Source of the DNA: Candidatus Kinetoplastibacterium desouzaii TCC079E
GTDB lineage: Bacteria; Pseudomonadota; Gammaproteobacteria; Burkholderiales; Burkholderiaceae_B
Direction: 5' to 3'
NCBI RefSeq assembly: GCF_000340795.1
Contig: NC_020294.1
Span: 62,001 to 126,000 of the forward strand
Length of the DNA stretch: 64,000 nt
Shown: one piece after another, positions 1 through 9,559 of the stretch
Numbering within the stretch: the stretch's first letter is position 1
Layout of the letters: every line of letters begins with the position of its first letter
Notes under the pieces: generated by a model
Told to the model about the DNA's origin: nothing
Database searches by the model: none
The model's input: only the letters and a program-made list of their open reading frames with translations
Program-made: the position numbers and the translations under genes

Positions 1-1353
1 TAGCTCAACATTATTCATTTTTCTGATTTGTTCATTTAAAGATTTATAATGTGGTTTATCATTATCATTTTTATCTAGTAAATTTGCAAAAGGTGTGATT
101 TGTTCAATTATATTAATTCCCCATTCTTTTAATGAAATGGAGCTATTATTGTTTTTTAGAGTAAGACCAGGTTGTCTACCATAAACAGCTACTTTGGAAA
201 AATTTTCATAATAATCATTACAGTCATCATTTGATGTGAAATAAGGACTGTCACTTAAAGCGCAGAATAATAAGAAAGCATCCATAAATAAACAGGTGTT
301 TTTTGTTATTCCTAAGCTAGATGTTTGATCTATATCTAAACACCTAACTTCTATATATTCTATACCTCTTTTCTTGATGGCTTCTATTTGTTTTTCTGAG
401 TTTATAACATTACATTTAGGTCTAATACTGGAGTAATACTCATTTTCTATTTGTAATATGTTAGCATTTAATTGTAGCCATTCTTTGTTTTTAATAATAC
501 CTATTTTTTCATATTCTGGCCATGGTGTATTTAAACCCCAATTGATTTTGTCAACAAATGAATCTAGAGTATTATAAGTAATTTTTAGATTTTCCTGAAC
601 AGAACTTTGATATCCTAATGAACTCATTCTTAAACTTGTAGCGTAAGGCATATATAGGGTGTCATGGTCCAATGTTTCTAATTTAACATCATGTTTTGAT
701 TTGAAAAAGGTTTTTGATATTGCTGGAGATGAGCCAAATAAATATAGAATTATCCAAGAATACCTTATAAAATTCCTAATTAGCCCTAAATATCTTTTTG
801 ATTTTATTGACTCTAGTTCTTCTGAGGATTTCCCATATATAAAAGACCAGAGTTCATGTTTTATTGAGAAATTGTAATGTAAGCCAGATATACATTGCAT
901 GGTTTTACCATAACGATTAGCTAGACCTTTGCGATATATGTGTTTAAATAGTCCTAAGTTTGAATTTCCATAGTCGGCTATAGGAATATTCTCTTCAGAG
1001 GGCATAAAAAGTGGAGGCATTGATTGATGCCATAATATTTCTTTTTCTAGTGAGTCGCATACGAAATAATGTGTATTTCTTAGTTCCTTTAATAAGGATT
1101 CTATAGAGTCATGTGTGTCTGTAATTAATTCTAAAAGAGCCTCGGAGTAATCGGTAGTGATTTTTTTATTTGTAAGAGCAGAACCTAGTTTATCAGGATG
1201 TTTTTTATTAGATAGTCTGCCATTAAAATCTACTCGTAAAGCTTCTCTTTCTATACCTCTTAGAATTCCTGTTGGTATATCTTTATACTCTTGAATTTTT
1301 TCTATATTATTTTTTAACACTTGTGGATTATATATTTTTTTTGAACTATACAT
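1..1353 (-). CDS. gshA: Glutamate-cysteine ligase, 3' end beyond the window
   Basis: The reverse strand is open from ATG at 1353 to base 1 (451 codons, no stop), so the C-terminus lies outside the window. E. coli GshA is 518 residues, so roughly 65 are probably missing. The enzyme joins glutamate and cysteine in an ATP-dependent step, the first and limiting step of glutathione synthesis in the cytoplasm. Near the N-terminus GIEREALRV (about residues 30-40) is the family signature that starts the ATP/glutamate site. A second conserved block, YIEVRCLDID, lies near residue 335. The protein starts MYSSKKIYNPQ, without a strong Shine-Dalgarno. The gene is divergent from the Tim44-like gene across a 477-base spacer. 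Family identity is confident; only completeness cannot be judged. Confidence 0.93.
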   Translation of the reverse strand, partial: MYSSKKIYNPQVLKNNIEKIQEYKDIPTGILRGIEREALRVDFNGRLSNKKHPDKLGSALTNKKITTDYSEALLELITDTHDSIESLLKELRNTHYFVCDSLEKEILWHQSMPPLFMPSEENIPIADYGNSNLGLFKHIYRKGLANRYGKTMQCISGLHYNFSIKHELWSFIYGKSSEELESIKSKRYLGLIRNFIRYSWIILYLFGSSPAISKTFFKSKHDVKLETLDHDTLYMPYATSLRMSSLGYQSSVQENLKITYNTLDSFVDKINWGLNTPWPEYEKIGIIKNKEWLQLNANILQIENEYYSSIRPKCNVINSEKQIEAIKKRGIEYIEVRCLDIDQTSSLGITKNTCLFMDAFLLFCALSDSPYFTSNDDCNDYYENFSKVAVYGRQPGLTLKNNNSSISLKEWGINIIEQITPFANLLDKNDNDKPHYKSLNEQIRKMNNVEL

Positions 1354-1830
1354 TGTTTAGCTTATTTTTTATAGAGATTCTAAATTTATTTTTTATAAAA
1401 TAATATAAAATAACCTATTGGTTAGGTGAAAATATTTCTCAATAATAGTATTACGTAAATACATGAAAAAAATTTTTATAAAGTTTTTCACCTGTAAATG
1501 ATACTATATTTTTATCAATTAGAATAATTGTGTGTTTTTTAATTATTGAAAATTTTATTAAATATTAATTAGGTGAATTGCAATTAATATTCTTATATAT
1601 AAATTCGATAATTATTTAGGAAAAATTATTTGTGTTGGACAATATTATTGTCTTATTAAGATTATCATGTTTATTTGAATAATTTAATTTATAATATGAC
1701 TATGAATCATGTCAGATATAGTCTTACATATCGGCATATCTTGTTTATTAGAAAGGTTGTTTTTAAAGAGTAAGATATATATTTATTATGGTTTGGTTGT
1801 TTTTTTATTTAGTGTTTTTAGGATATTTTT
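1354..1830. other. AT-rich spacer, 477 bases, between divergent genes
   Basis: No convincing open frame or RNA gene is visible on either strand. The region must hold the promoters of gshA (leftward) and the Tim44-like gene (rightward). A TATAAT-like hexamer lies at 1690-1695, but no good -35 is placed for it. A short inverted repeat GACTAT/ATAGTC lies at 1698-1703 and 1718-1723. I see nothing else I can support. Confidence 0.5.
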
Positions 1831-2721
1831 ATGTATTTAACAAGTCACAAATCTATTTTGTCGACGTTTGTCATATTTTTAAGTTTGTTAATTCTATTAT
1901 TTTCTTTTGATGTAAATGCAAGGCGTTTAGGGAATGGTGGTTCTTATGGGAAACAATTCTCGAATATTGGTAAGATGCATAATAATTCTTTAATATCTCC
2001 GAGCATGAATAAACAAGATTCTTATAAAAGAACATATTCTAATAAATCTTCTAAAAATAATATTAATAAAAAGAAGAGTAATCAAAGTTTTTTGGGAATG
2101 ATTTTAACTAGTCTTGGTCTTGCTTATTTGTTGTCACATTTTGGTTTTGTTGGAGTTTTTAATATATTGTTTTTTATGTTTCTTTTGTTAAGTTTATATA
2201 TTTTTGCTTTTAAAATTGCTAGAAAGTATAGTTATCATGTGTCTAAAAATGATTATAAAGAAACTAATAATTATACTAGAAATAATATTAACAATAAATT
2301 TTCTAATATTACAGATGCTGAAATTTTATCTGAGTTTGATAATTCTAAATATAGAAATACTGATATTAATATAAGTAATTTTGATAAAGAAATTTTTTTA
2401 GAGAATGCTAAGAAAATATTTATTTATATACAAGAAAATTCAAATCAAAATAATTTTTCTCAATTAAAGGAATATTTAACAGAAGATTTATTGAAAGAAC
2501 TTTATTCAGAGTTAATTAATACTGATGATGAAATTATAGTTGTAAATCTTTACGCTGATTTGTTGCAGTTATTTGAATCAGATGGTTTGTATATTGCTAG
2601 TGTATGTTTTTATGGATTAATAAAGACTAATAATAACTTCTCAGAGTTTGAGGAAGTATGGCATTTCCAAAAATATAATGAGGCAGGTTGGTTGTTATCA
2701 GGAATTCAACAGAAAACTTAG
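1831..2721 (+). CDS. Tim44-like domain membrane protein
   Basis: A 296-residue protein with an N-terminal signal segment (about residues 8-28) ending in VNARRLG, the junction typical of proteobacterial Tim44-domain proteins (mature N-terminus usually Ala-Arg-Arg-Leu-Gly). A linker rich in Asn, Lys and Ser follows, then two closely spaced hydrophobic segments (about residues 88-125). A C-terminal soluble domain (about 185-296) has the Tim44/mL45 look, with FLENAKKIF and a run of acidic helices. In mitochondria this fold links the import motor to the inner membrane; its bacterial role is not settled. An AGGA sits about 8 bases before the ATG. Low-complexity Asn-rich stretches reflect the AT bias. 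Family call fairly confident, function unknown. Confidence 0.75.
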   Translation: MYLTSHKSILSTFVIFLSLLILLFSFDVNARRLGNGGSYGKQFSNIGKMHNNSLISPSMNKQDSYKRTYSNKSSKNNINKKKSNQSFLGMILTSLGLAYLLSHFGFVGVFNILFFMFLLLSLYIFAFKIARKYSYHVSKNDYKETNNYTRNNINNKFSNITDAEILSEFDNSKYRNTDINISNFDKEIFLENAKKIFIYIQENSNQNNFSQLKEYLTEDLLKELYSELINTDDEIIVVNLYADLLQLFESDGLYIASVCFYGLIKTNNNFSEFEEVWHFQKYNEAGWLLSGIQQKT

Positions 2722-2818
2722 GAAGTTTTATACAATAACTTGATGAATTTGTAATATGTGCTTGCAAATTACGTAGCTGTAGAGATGCTTTATTAGTAAT
2801 AATTTAATTAAAAATATA

Positions 2819-3655
2819 TCAATAATATTTATAGAAGTGATGTAATGGTCCGTAACCATTACCAATGTTTAATCTGTTTGATTCTTCAATAGATTTAGTA
2901 AGAAATTCTTTTGCATGTATCGATGCGTTTAATACACTTTCTCCTTTTGCTAATAAGGCTGTTAATGCTGCAGATAATGTACAGCCAGTACCATGAGTGT
3001 TATTAGTTATTATTTTATTGCCAAATATTTCTGTCATGTTTATACCATCAAAGATGATATCAACCATTTCATTGCCTGGTAAATGTCCTCCTTTAAGGAT
3101 TACCCATTTATTTGTATCAGAAGACTTTATTGTCATTTTATTATGTAATTTTTTTACAGTTTGTCTCATCTCCGTTATATTTTCAGCTGGTCTTTCTTTT
3201 ATAATGGATGCAGCCTCCGGTAAGTTTGGTGTGATTATTGTAGCCATAGGAATTAGGTATTCTATTAGTGTTTCTGTTGATTCATGTTCTAATAAATAAT
3301 TTCCATGTTTTGAAATCATAACTGTGTCTAGTATTATATGAGAAGGTTTCCATTTTAAGAGACTTTCTCCTACTTCTATAACAATATCCGACTTTCCTAA
3401 CATTCCTATTTTTACAGCTTTAATTTTAATATCGTTAAATATAGTGTCTATTTGTTTAGCTATGAATCCTTTAGGCATATATTCTATACCGTAGACACCA
3501 TTAGTATTCTGGGCAGTGACTGCAGTTAATACAGCACAGGCATAAACACCTAAGGAGCTCATGGTTTTCACATCTGCGAGAGTGCCGGCTCCGGCAGATG
3601 TATCAAATCCAGCAATACTTAATGCATTAACTATACTAGATATATTATTATTCAT
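2819..3655 (-). CDS. thiD: Hydroxymethylpyrimidine/phosphomethylpyrimidine kinase
   Basis: This 278-residue ribokinase-family enzyme phosphorylates HMP and then HMP-phosphate to give HMP-PP, the pyrimidine half of thiamine. The N-terminal SIAGFDTSAGAGTLADVKT (residues 13-31) is the substrate-binding block; the family usually reads GSDSSGGAGIQADLK. The C-terminal HGTGCTLSAAL (about 221-231) holds the anion hole and catalytic region. Length is normal (E. coli 266). It lies 8 bases after thiG on the same strand, so the two are probably cotranscribed. Its 3' end faces the Tim44-like gene across about 97 bases. No sign of decay. Confidence 0.94.
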   Translation of the reverse strand: MNNNISSIVNALSIAGFDTSAGAGTLADVKTMSSLGVYACAVLTAVTAQNTNGVYGIEYMPKGFIAKQIDTIFNDIKIKAVKIGMLGKSDIVIEVGESLLKWKPSHIILDTVMISKHGNYLLEHESTETLIEYLIPMATIITPNLPEAASIIKERPAENITEMRQTVKKLHNKMTIKSSDTNKWVILKGGHLPGNEMVDIIFDGINMTEIFGNKIITNNTHGTGCTLSAALTALLAKGESVLNASIHAKEFLTKSIEESNRLNIGNGYGPLHHFYKYY

Positions 3656-3663
3656 GACATTAA

Positions 3664-4461
3664 TTAATTTTTGGATTGTATTAGTCCTTCTTCAGGAGAG
3701 CTAGGAGAGCTTGTGTATATTTTTTTAGGCATACGTCTTGCTAAAAATGCTTCTCGTCCAGATTCTACTGCTTTACACATTGCACTTGCCATTAAAATTG
3801 GATTGCCTGCACAAGCTATAGCTGTATTCATTAATATTCCATCACATCCTAGTTCCATAGCTATAGAAGCATCTGAAGCTGTGCCTACTCCAGCATCTAC
3901 TAGTACTGGTATTTTTACGCTGTCTATAATTAGTTGTATATTCCATGGATTTAATATTCCCATGCCAGAACCAATAAGAGAGGCTAGTGGCATTACTGCA
4001 ACCACTCCTATATCTTCTAAAATACGACATTGTATTGGATCATCAGTACAATAAGCCATTACATCAAAACCATCTTTAACTAAAATTTCTGCGGCTTTAA
4101 TAGTTTCTGGCATATTAGGGAATAAAGTATTCTTATCTCCTAAAACTTCGAGTTTTATTAAATTATGACCGTTAAGTAATTCTCTTGCTAACCTTAAAGT
4201 TCTAATAGCATCTTCTGCATTATAGCAACCAGCTGTATTTGGTAATATTGTGAATTGAGATGGTGAAAGAAAATCTAATAAGTTTGGGGCATTCTTATCC
4301 TGACCTATATTAGTTCTTCTTATTGCAACTGTGACAATTTCAGCTTTGCTTGTAACTATTGCTTGTTTGGTTTGCTCAAAATCTTTATATTTCCCTGTTC
4401 CCACAAGTAACCTTGAAGAAAAACTTCTTCCTGCTATGTAAAAAGTATCTTTATGAGTCAT
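3664..4461 (-). CDS. thiG: Thiazole synthase
   Basis: ThiG condenses deoxyxylulose phosphate, dehydroglycine and the ThiS thiocarboxylate into thiazole phosphate. The frame opens at a TTG (4473), but ATG at 4461 gives [14 protein letters not shown], which fits family N-termini, so I place the start there (265 residues; E. coli 256). Visible signatures are [12 protein letters not shown] near the N-terminus, [11 protein letters not shown], the Schiff-base Lys segment [10 protein letters not shown], and the phosphate-binding [13 protein letters not shown]. It is upstream of thiD with an 8-base gap. No thi-box riboswitch was recognised upstream. Its partner thiS is far away, at 24435-24635. Confidence 0.94.
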   Translation of the reverse strand: MTHKDTFYIAGRSFSSRLLVGTGKYKDFEQTKQAIVTSKAEIVTVAIRRTNIGQDKNAPNLLDFLSPSQFTILPNTAGCYNAEDAIRTLRLARELLNGHNLIKLEVLGDKNTLFPNMPETIKAAEILVKDGFDVMAYCTDDPIQCRILEDIGVVAVMPLASLIGSGMGILNPWNIQLIIDSVKIPVLVDAGVGTASDASIAMELGCDGILMNTAIACAGNPILMASAMCKAVESGREAFLARRMPKKIYTSSPSSPEEGLIQSKN

Positions 4462-4626
4462 AATAATTTTCAATTAAATTTGAAGTTTAATAATTAATAC
4501 ATTAATTATACCAATGCTAGTATATATGATATATCATAATCTATATGGTTATGTGGTTTTATTTAATATAATAATCTTTGTGTTATATATTTTCTTAGAA
4601 TATTATATCATTTGGGGATTTTTATA

Positions 4627-5238
4627 GTGCTTAAATTGGGTATTACCGGAGGTATAGGGTCAGGGAAGAGTATAGTTTCTAATTATTTAGAAACTCTAGG
4701 TGTTTCTGTAATAGACACTGATAAAATCTCTAAAGAATTAACGTCTTCTGATGGTGATGCTATAGAACAAATAAAAATGTCTTTTGGTCTAGACTCTATA
4801 AACAAAGATGGATCTTTGAATAGATTATGGATGAGAAATAGAATATTTTTATCGTATACAGAGAGATTAAAACTTGAGGCTATTTTACATCCACTTATTA
4901 TTGAAAGAGCAACTATAAGAGCTAAGAATTCTTTAGGTCCTTATATCGTCTTTGTGGTTCCTTTACTTGTTGAATCTAAGATGTGGATTGAGAAAGTTGA
5001 TCGCATATGCATAGTTGATTGTGAGATTAATGATCAAATTTCTAGAGTTAGAGAACGTGATAATATTAGCATCGACTTTATTAAAATTATAATAGATGCT
5101 CAGATTTCTAGAGATATAAGATTAAGTTATGCTGATGATATTATATATAATGGCAGAGAAATAACCAGAGATGAGTTATATAAGCAAGTGTTAGTTAAAC
5201 ATGAGAATTGGTGTTTATTGTCTAAGAGATTCGAATAA
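4627..5238 (+). CDS. coaE: Dephospho-CoA kinase
   Basis: It adds the 3' phosphate to dephospho-CoA, the last step of CoA synthesis. The P-loop GGIGSGKS is at residues 8-15 and the substrate block VIDTDKISKEL at about 33-43. The frame extends upstream to a TTG at 4612, but GTG at 4627 puts the P-loop at the usual distance and lies 9 bases after GGGG at 4614-4617, so I choose GTG; the protein is then 203 residues (E. coli 206). coaE followed by zapD is the usual betaproteobacterial order. With coaD at 48.2 kb, the last two CoA steps are both in this window. Confidence 0.92.
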   Translation: MLKLGITGGIGSGKSIVSNYLETLGVSVIDTDKISKELTSSDGDAIEQIKMSFGLDSINKDGSLNRLWMRNRIFLSYTERLKLEAILHPLIIERATIRAKNSLGPYIVFVVPLLVESKMWIEKVDRICIVDCEINDQISRVRERDNISIDFIKIIIDAQISRDIRLSYADDIIYNGREITRDELYKQVLVKHENWCLLSKRFE

Positions 5239-5300
5239 TATTCTATTTCTAACTTAGATTATTTATTTTTTATTTATTGACAAATAGGTTTTTATATATT

Positions 5301-6050
5301 GTGATTTTTTTCGAATATCCATTTAATGAACATATAAGGGCATATTTGCGCTTGGAGTATTTGCTTGATAGATTCATTTTTTCTATGAATAGCAATGATG
5401 TTAGATTACATCAGGTAGCTGTTTCTACATTTTTTGATATTATTGATCTTGTAGAAAGATCTGATGTAAAAGGAGCTATTTTACAAGATTTAGAGAAACA
5501 ACGTTTATTCCTTCTAAATTTTCGTGAGCGTAGTGGTGTTGATCAGAAATCTCTTGAATTGGCATTGGTGGAAATAAAGAAAATTAGTTCTAATTTAGCA
5601 ACATCTCCTAAGCCTGGTAATATTTTAAGAGAAAATGAATGGCTTAATAGTGTTAAGAGTAAATTATTGGTTTATGGTTGTGCGGCTCAATCTGATATGC
5701 CATCTTATCATTTCTGGCAATATAAGACTGAGAAAGAGAGAAGAGAAGACTTATTTAGATGGTTCTCTTATATTCAACCACTATCAGAATCTTTAAAGAT
5801 TGCCCTAATCTTATTGAGAGATTCTGGAAGTTTTTTTGATTGTTTGGCTGTAGATGGAGCTTATAAAGAAATGCTGGGTGGCAAGATTTACCAGTTGCTA
5901 AGAATAGGTGTGGATTACAAAATAGGTGTGTTTCCTGAGATGAGTGCTAATAAACATATGGTATGGGTAAGATTCTTTTTCCAGGATGAGAATTTTAAAG
6001 CAAAATCAGTTATTGATAATGTAAACTTTAGTATGTCTTTATGTAAGTAG
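5301..6050 (+). CDS. zapD: Cell division protein ZapD
   Basis: ZapD (YacF) is a cytoplasmic protein that binds the FtsZ C-terminus and bundles protofilaments at the Z-ring. The N-terminus FFEYPFNEHIRAYLRLEYL matches the family's start (E. coli: LFEHPLNEKMRTWLRIE). The long helical region and the late block QLLRIGVD are also typical. A TTG at 5277 would add eight residues; GTG at 5301 gives the normal N-terminus and 249 residues (E. coli 247). The Shine-Dalgarno is poor (TAGG about 13 bases upstream). In relatives a small yacG zinc protein often follows; here the convergent Nudix gene ends one base after zapD stops. Confidence 0.88.
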   Translation: MIFFEYPFNEHIRAYLRLEYLLDRFIFSMNSNDVRLHQVAVSTFFDIIDLVERSDVKGAILQDLEKQRLFLLNFRERSGVDQKSLELALVEIKKISSNLATSPKPGNILRENEWLNSVKSKLLVYGCAAQSDMPSYHFWQYKTEKERREDLFRWFSYIQPLSESLKIALILLRDSGSFFDCLAVDGAYKEMLGGKIYQLLRIGVDYKIGVFPEMSANKHMVWVRFFFQDENFKAKSVIDNVNFSMSLCK

Positions 6051-6051
6051 G

Positions 6052-7020
6052 TTATATAAAAAATCTAATTCCGGCTATTCCATGTGCTCCGTTCTGGTAA
6101 GCTGTTTCTCTATTTTGTTCTGATTGTCCTCCTAGGGAAAAAACCGGTATTCTGGAATTCATAATTTCATTTTTGAAATTATCCCATCCTATACCTGGAT
6201 CATTCGGGTGCGATAAGGTTGGCAAGACAGGACCTAAGACAGCAAAATCAGCATTTATATGGGAGTATGCATATTCTAAATCATTAGAATTATGAGCTGA
6301 TACTCCTATTAGACTGTTTTGTTTAATAAACTTAGGTTTGTGAGAATACTTTTTCATATCTATTGAGCGTAGATGTACACCATTTGCTTCCGCCCACCAA
6401 GATTCAGGGTGAACACTATTTATAAGTAATTTTACTTTATGTTGTTTACAAATAGATAATATTTTTCTCATTATTGCTAATAAAGAATCAGAGAATGGTC
6501 CTTCATTCCAATTTGGTTCTCTGAATTGTATTAGACTTATTCCATTATTAATGGCTATATTAAGTCTATTTAAAAAATCTTTTACGTGTTCTTTTGAATT
6601 TATCGAAGTTATTGCATATGTGTTTGGTATCTTAAAACAGCGTAAGACATGGAAAGTTGTTGGTAATAAGTTATATTTATGTGTGATAGAGTCTATATTT
6701 GCCCATGTGATTAGTTGTTTTTCACGTCCATAAGCAGTTCCATCCCACTCTACTACTCTATAGAAAAATAGATCATATTTGATTTTTTGTTTTTGATATG
6801 TTTGTTTTATCCAAGGATAGAATTTAGTGACTTTTATTCCTAATTCTTCTTCAAGCTCACGATGCAATGCATCAGAGGTAGTTTCTTGTCCTTCAACTTT
6901 TCCTCCTGGCAATCCCCAAAGCACAGGCATTAATTCATTTTTAGGGCGTTGAGCTATTAGCAATTCATTATGATTATTGAGTATAACTCCGATAGATACT
7001 TTTATTATTTTATCTGTCAT
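6052..7020 (-). CDS. Nudix hydrolase fused to a ThiE/TenI-like domain
   Basis: The 322-residue protein has two domains. Residues 1-130 are a MutT-like Nudix domain with the Nudix box starting GGKVEGQE and ending RELEEELGI (about 40-63), expected to hydrolyse oxidised nucleotides such as 8-oxo-dGTP. Residues about 135-322 are a thiamine-phosphate-synthase/TenI barrel: ISLIQFREPNW, GVHLRS, IGVSAHN, FAVLGPVLPT and FSLGGQ are recognisable. This fusion is known in beta- and gammaproteobacteria. The barrel lacks an obvious canonical ThiE set, so it may or may not couple HMP-PP to thiazole phosphate. With thiG, thiD and thiS in the window it is the only ThiE candidate here. Its start overlaps the upstream DUF815 gene by 11 bases. 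Confidence 0.88.
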   Translation of the reverse strand: MTDKIIKVSIGVILNNHNELLIAQRPKNELMPVLWGLPGGKVEGQETTSDALHRELEEELGIKVTKFYPWIKQTYQKQKIKYDLFFYRVVEWDGTAYGREKQLITWANIDSITHKYNLLPTTFHVLRCFKIPNTYAITSINSKEHVKDFLNRLNIAINNGISLIQFREPNWNEGPFSDSLLAIMRKILSICKQHKVKLLINSVHPESWWAEANGVHLRSIDMKKYSHKPKFIKQNSLIGVSAHNSNDLEYAYSHINADFAVLGPVLPTLSHPNDPGIGWDNFKNEIMNSRIPVFSLGGQSEQNRETAYQNGAHGIAGIRFFI

Positions 7021-7882
7021 GTTGTGCTATCCAATGTCTTGCAAATTGATGAGCTATCCTGCCAGAACGAGATCCTCTTTCTAAGGCCCATTGTATGGCC
7101 TCATTTCGGAATTCATTTCTATTATCGATATTTGTTCCTCTTATTTTATTAATCCAAAAACTTACTATACTTAAATAAGTTTCTTGATTGAAAGGATAAA
7201 AAGATATCCAAATTCCAAATCTTTCAGATAAAGAAATTTTTTCTTCTACTCTTTCTCCTGGATGAATATCTCCATTCTCTTCAATGGTTTTTTGCAAATT
7301 ATCATTAAAATTTTCTGGTATTAAATGTCTTCTATTTGAAGTTGCATATATAAGAATGTTAGTACCTGTTGATGATATTGATCCATCCAGTATGGATTTT
7401 AATTCTTTATACCCAGATTCTCCTTCTTCAAAAGACAGATCGTCACAAAAAATAATAAATTTTTCTGGTCTATCTGCGATAATTTCTACTATGCTAAACA
7501 AGTCATTTAGATCTGATTTTTCGATTTCTATTAATCTAAGACCATCACTATGATATTTATCTAGCATTGCTTTTACTAAGGAACTTTTTCCTGTTCCTCT
7601 AGCCCCAGTCATTAAAACATTGTTAGCTGGTTTTCCTTTGATAAACTGAAAAGTATTATTGTCAATAATATTTTTTTGCCTAGATATATTGTGTAAATCA
7701 TTTATGTCAATTTTTGAGATATTGTAAATTGGATGTAAATACCCTTGTGTTCCTTGTTTTCTCCACTTGTATGCATGTGCTTTCCAATCATTATCTATTG
7801 GTACAGGTGGAAGCCAAGCACTTAATTGATTAAGAACTTTTTCTGTAAGAGAGTATAACTTTATAATATCAAAGGATTCCAT
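7010..7882 (-). CDS. DUF815 family AAA-type ATPase
   Basis: A 290-residue P-loop ATPase of the DUF815 family. Walker A is GARGTGKSSLV (about residues 92-102); a Walker-B-like strand IIFCDDLSFEEGE follows about 55 residues later. YATSNRRHLIPENF and the arginine-rich C-terminal block SRSGRIAHQFARHW are typical of the family. Two in-frame ATGs exist at 7888 and 7882: AGGAGA abuts the first directly and is 6 bases from the second, so the Shine-Dalgarno favours 7882. It lies between argJ and the Nudix gene on one strand, an arrangement seen in Bordetella relatives. Cellular role not established. Confidence 0.85.
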   Translation of the reverse strand: MESFDIIKLYSLTEKVLNQLSAWLPPVPIDNDWKAHAYKWRKQGTQGYLHPIYNISKIDINDLHNISRQKNIIDNNTFQFIKGKPANNVLMTGARGTGKSSLVKAMLDKYHSDGLRLIEIEKSDLNDLFSIVEIIADRPEKFIIFCDDLSFEEGESGYKELKSILDGSISSTGTNILIYATSNRRHLIPENFNDNLQKTIEENGDIHPGERVEEKISLSERFGIWISFYPFNQETYLSIVSFWINKIRGTNIDNRNEFRNEAIQWALERGSRSGRIAHQFARHWIAQHDR

Positions 7883-7896
7883 TATCATTCTCCTGA

Positions 7897-9123
7897 TTAT
7901 GATCTATATTCTGCATTAATGGTGACGTATTCATGTGATAAATCACAAGTGTATATGGTTTCATTAATATTACCAGTTCCGATAAAGACTTTGATTCTTA
8001 TTTCTGTTTGTTGTAAAACATTTTTGCCATCTTCTTCTTTGTAATCAGGATTTATGGCTCCATTTTTAACAATTAGTACTTCATTAAGCCAAATATATAG
8101 ATCCTCGATTTTTATTTTTGCTTTTGAGTAGCCAATAGCTGCTAATATACGTCCTATGTTAGGATCAGAAGCATAGAATGCTGTTTTTACTAGAGGAGAA
8201 TGAGCAATTGAGTATGCTACTTTAAGAGCTTCTTCTGTGTTATTAGCCTGTACAATATCTATTGTAATAAATTTTGTTGCTCCTTCTGCGTCTCTAATAA
8301 TTTTCTGAGATAAATCTAAAGATGCTTTTTTTAGTGCTAACAAGACTTCTTGGTAATGTTTGTCATTTTCACTTGTAATTGCTAAATCTGACGTTCCTGT
8401 AGCCATTATTACAAAAGAATCATTTGTAGATGTATCTCCATCTACAGTAATTCTATTGAATGAAGAGTCAGTTATTTCTTTAATCATTCTATTTAATAAT
8501 GATTGTTCTATTTTAATATCTGTTCCTATAAAAGCTAGCATTGTAGCCATGTTTGGACAGATCATTCCTGCTCCTTTGCTGATTCCAGTAACTGTAACGT
8601 TTTTATTTCCTATTATAAATTTTTCAGAAAATATTTTTGGTGTAGTATCTGTTGTCATAATACTATATGCAGCATCCTGCCAGCTGCTATTTCCTAGATT
8701 TCTTATGGCGTTAGGTAGAGCTTTTATTAGTTTTTCTATTGGGAGAGGCTCCATTATCACTCCTGTAGAAAAAGGAAGTATTTGCTCAGGATTAATATTT
8801 AATAATTTTCCAAGAGCCTCACATGTGTTTCTGGCAGCTTCTATCCCAGTTTTTCCTGTTCCTGCATTTGCATTACCTGTGTTAATTACTAAAGCTCTTA
8901 TGCGAGGCAAAGATAAATTTAAATTTTCTTCTGATACTTGAACAGGCGCTGCTTTAAATAAATTTCTGGTAAAAGATCCAGAAACCGTTGTGTTTTCAGA
9001 TATTTTAAATATTGTTAAGTCTTTTTTATTTATTTTTTTTATACCAGCTTCTGCGATTCCTATCTCTATGCCATTTATTGGAAAAATTTCATTTTCACCT
9101 GGAACTTTTAAATTAATAGCCAT
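7897..9123 (-). CDS. argJ: Ornithine acetyltransferase / N-acetylglutamate synthase
   Basis: ArgJ moves the acetyl group from N-acetylornithine to glutamate, closing the acetyl cycle and yielding ornithine; bifunctional forms also use acetyl-CoA. The self-cleavage site is clear: ICPNMATMLAF, with cleavage expected between Ala and Thr to give alpha and beta chains. The frame extends to a TTG at 9138, but ATG at 9123 starts MAINLKVP and is preceded by GGAGTG, so 408 residues is preferred. In relatives secA sits upstream; here tRNA-Phe does. In trypanosomatid symbioses ornithine/arginine synthesis is shared between partners, which would explain retention (inference). Confidence 0.95.
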   Translation of the reverse strand: MAINLKVPGENEIFPINGIEIGIAEAGIKKINKKDLTIFKISENTTVSGSFTRNLFKAAPVQVSEENLNLSLPRIRALVINTGNANAGTGKTGIEAARNTCEALGKLLNINPEQILPFSTGVIMEPLPIEKLIKALPNAIRNLGNSSWQDAAYSIMTTDTTPKIFSEKFIIGNKNVTVTGISKGAGMICPNMATMLAFIGTDIKIEQSLLNRMIKEITDSSFNRITVDGDTSTNDSFVIMATGTSDLAITSENDKHYQEVLLALKKASLDLSQKIIRDAEGATKFITIDIVQANNTEEALKVAYSIAHSPLVKTAFYASDPNIGRILAAIGYSKAKIKIEDLYIWLNEVLIVKNGAINPDYKEEDGKNVLQQTEIRIKVFIGTGNINETIYTCDLSHEYVTINAEYRS

Positions 9124-9295
9124 ATTACGACACTCCAATATTTAAGATAGAAGAATACAAAATTTATTAATCGTTTTCGTATTCAAATTTATTATGAGAA
9201 GACTTCTGCAAAGGTTGTAATTCAATTGACAATATATTTTTTAGTTTTTGTTTATTGCTTTTAAAAAATATTTTTTAACTGTGATAAACGAGATA

Positions 9296-9317
9296 TTAAA
9301 AAGATTAATCTTTTTAA
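9296..9317 (-). terminator. 22-base palindrome just after tRNA-Phe
   Basis: TTAAAAAGATT and its exact reverse complement AATCTTTTTAA adjoin at 9296-9317. The palindrome begins five bases past the tRNA-Phe CCA on the reverse strand. The downstream arm ends in a T-run, so an intrinsic terminator is likely. Confidence 0.5.
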
Positions 9318-9322
9318 AAAAA

Positions 9323-9398
<76 letters not shown>

Positions 9399-9559
9399 AT
9401 ATGTTATTATTAATATATTAATAATATATAAAAAAAGAAATATAACAATACCAGTTGTTAATAATTAGTTGATAGTTATTTGCTAATCTTGCAAAATATA
9501 AACTTATGAGATTAATTATATATATAAATGTTGTTTTTTAAATACTAAATGTTTCTTAA

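Noticed and set aside
659-877. A 72-codon forward frame starting with GTG
   Set aside because: It lies opposite gshA, whose reverse frame is conserved throughout; this is an antisense shadow.
1-1353. Missing stop codon of gshA considered as a broken gene
   Set aside because: The frame simply runs off the left edge of the window; nothing inside it is disrupted.
4474-4611. TPP riboswitch (thi box) upstream of thiG
   Set aside because: I looked on the reverse strand for the conserved CTGAGA and neighbouring elements and did not find them.
8360-8941. A 193-codon forward frame
   Set aside because: Antisense to argJ, which has a full family match including the ATML cleavage site. The long open antisense frame comes from AT-biased codon use.
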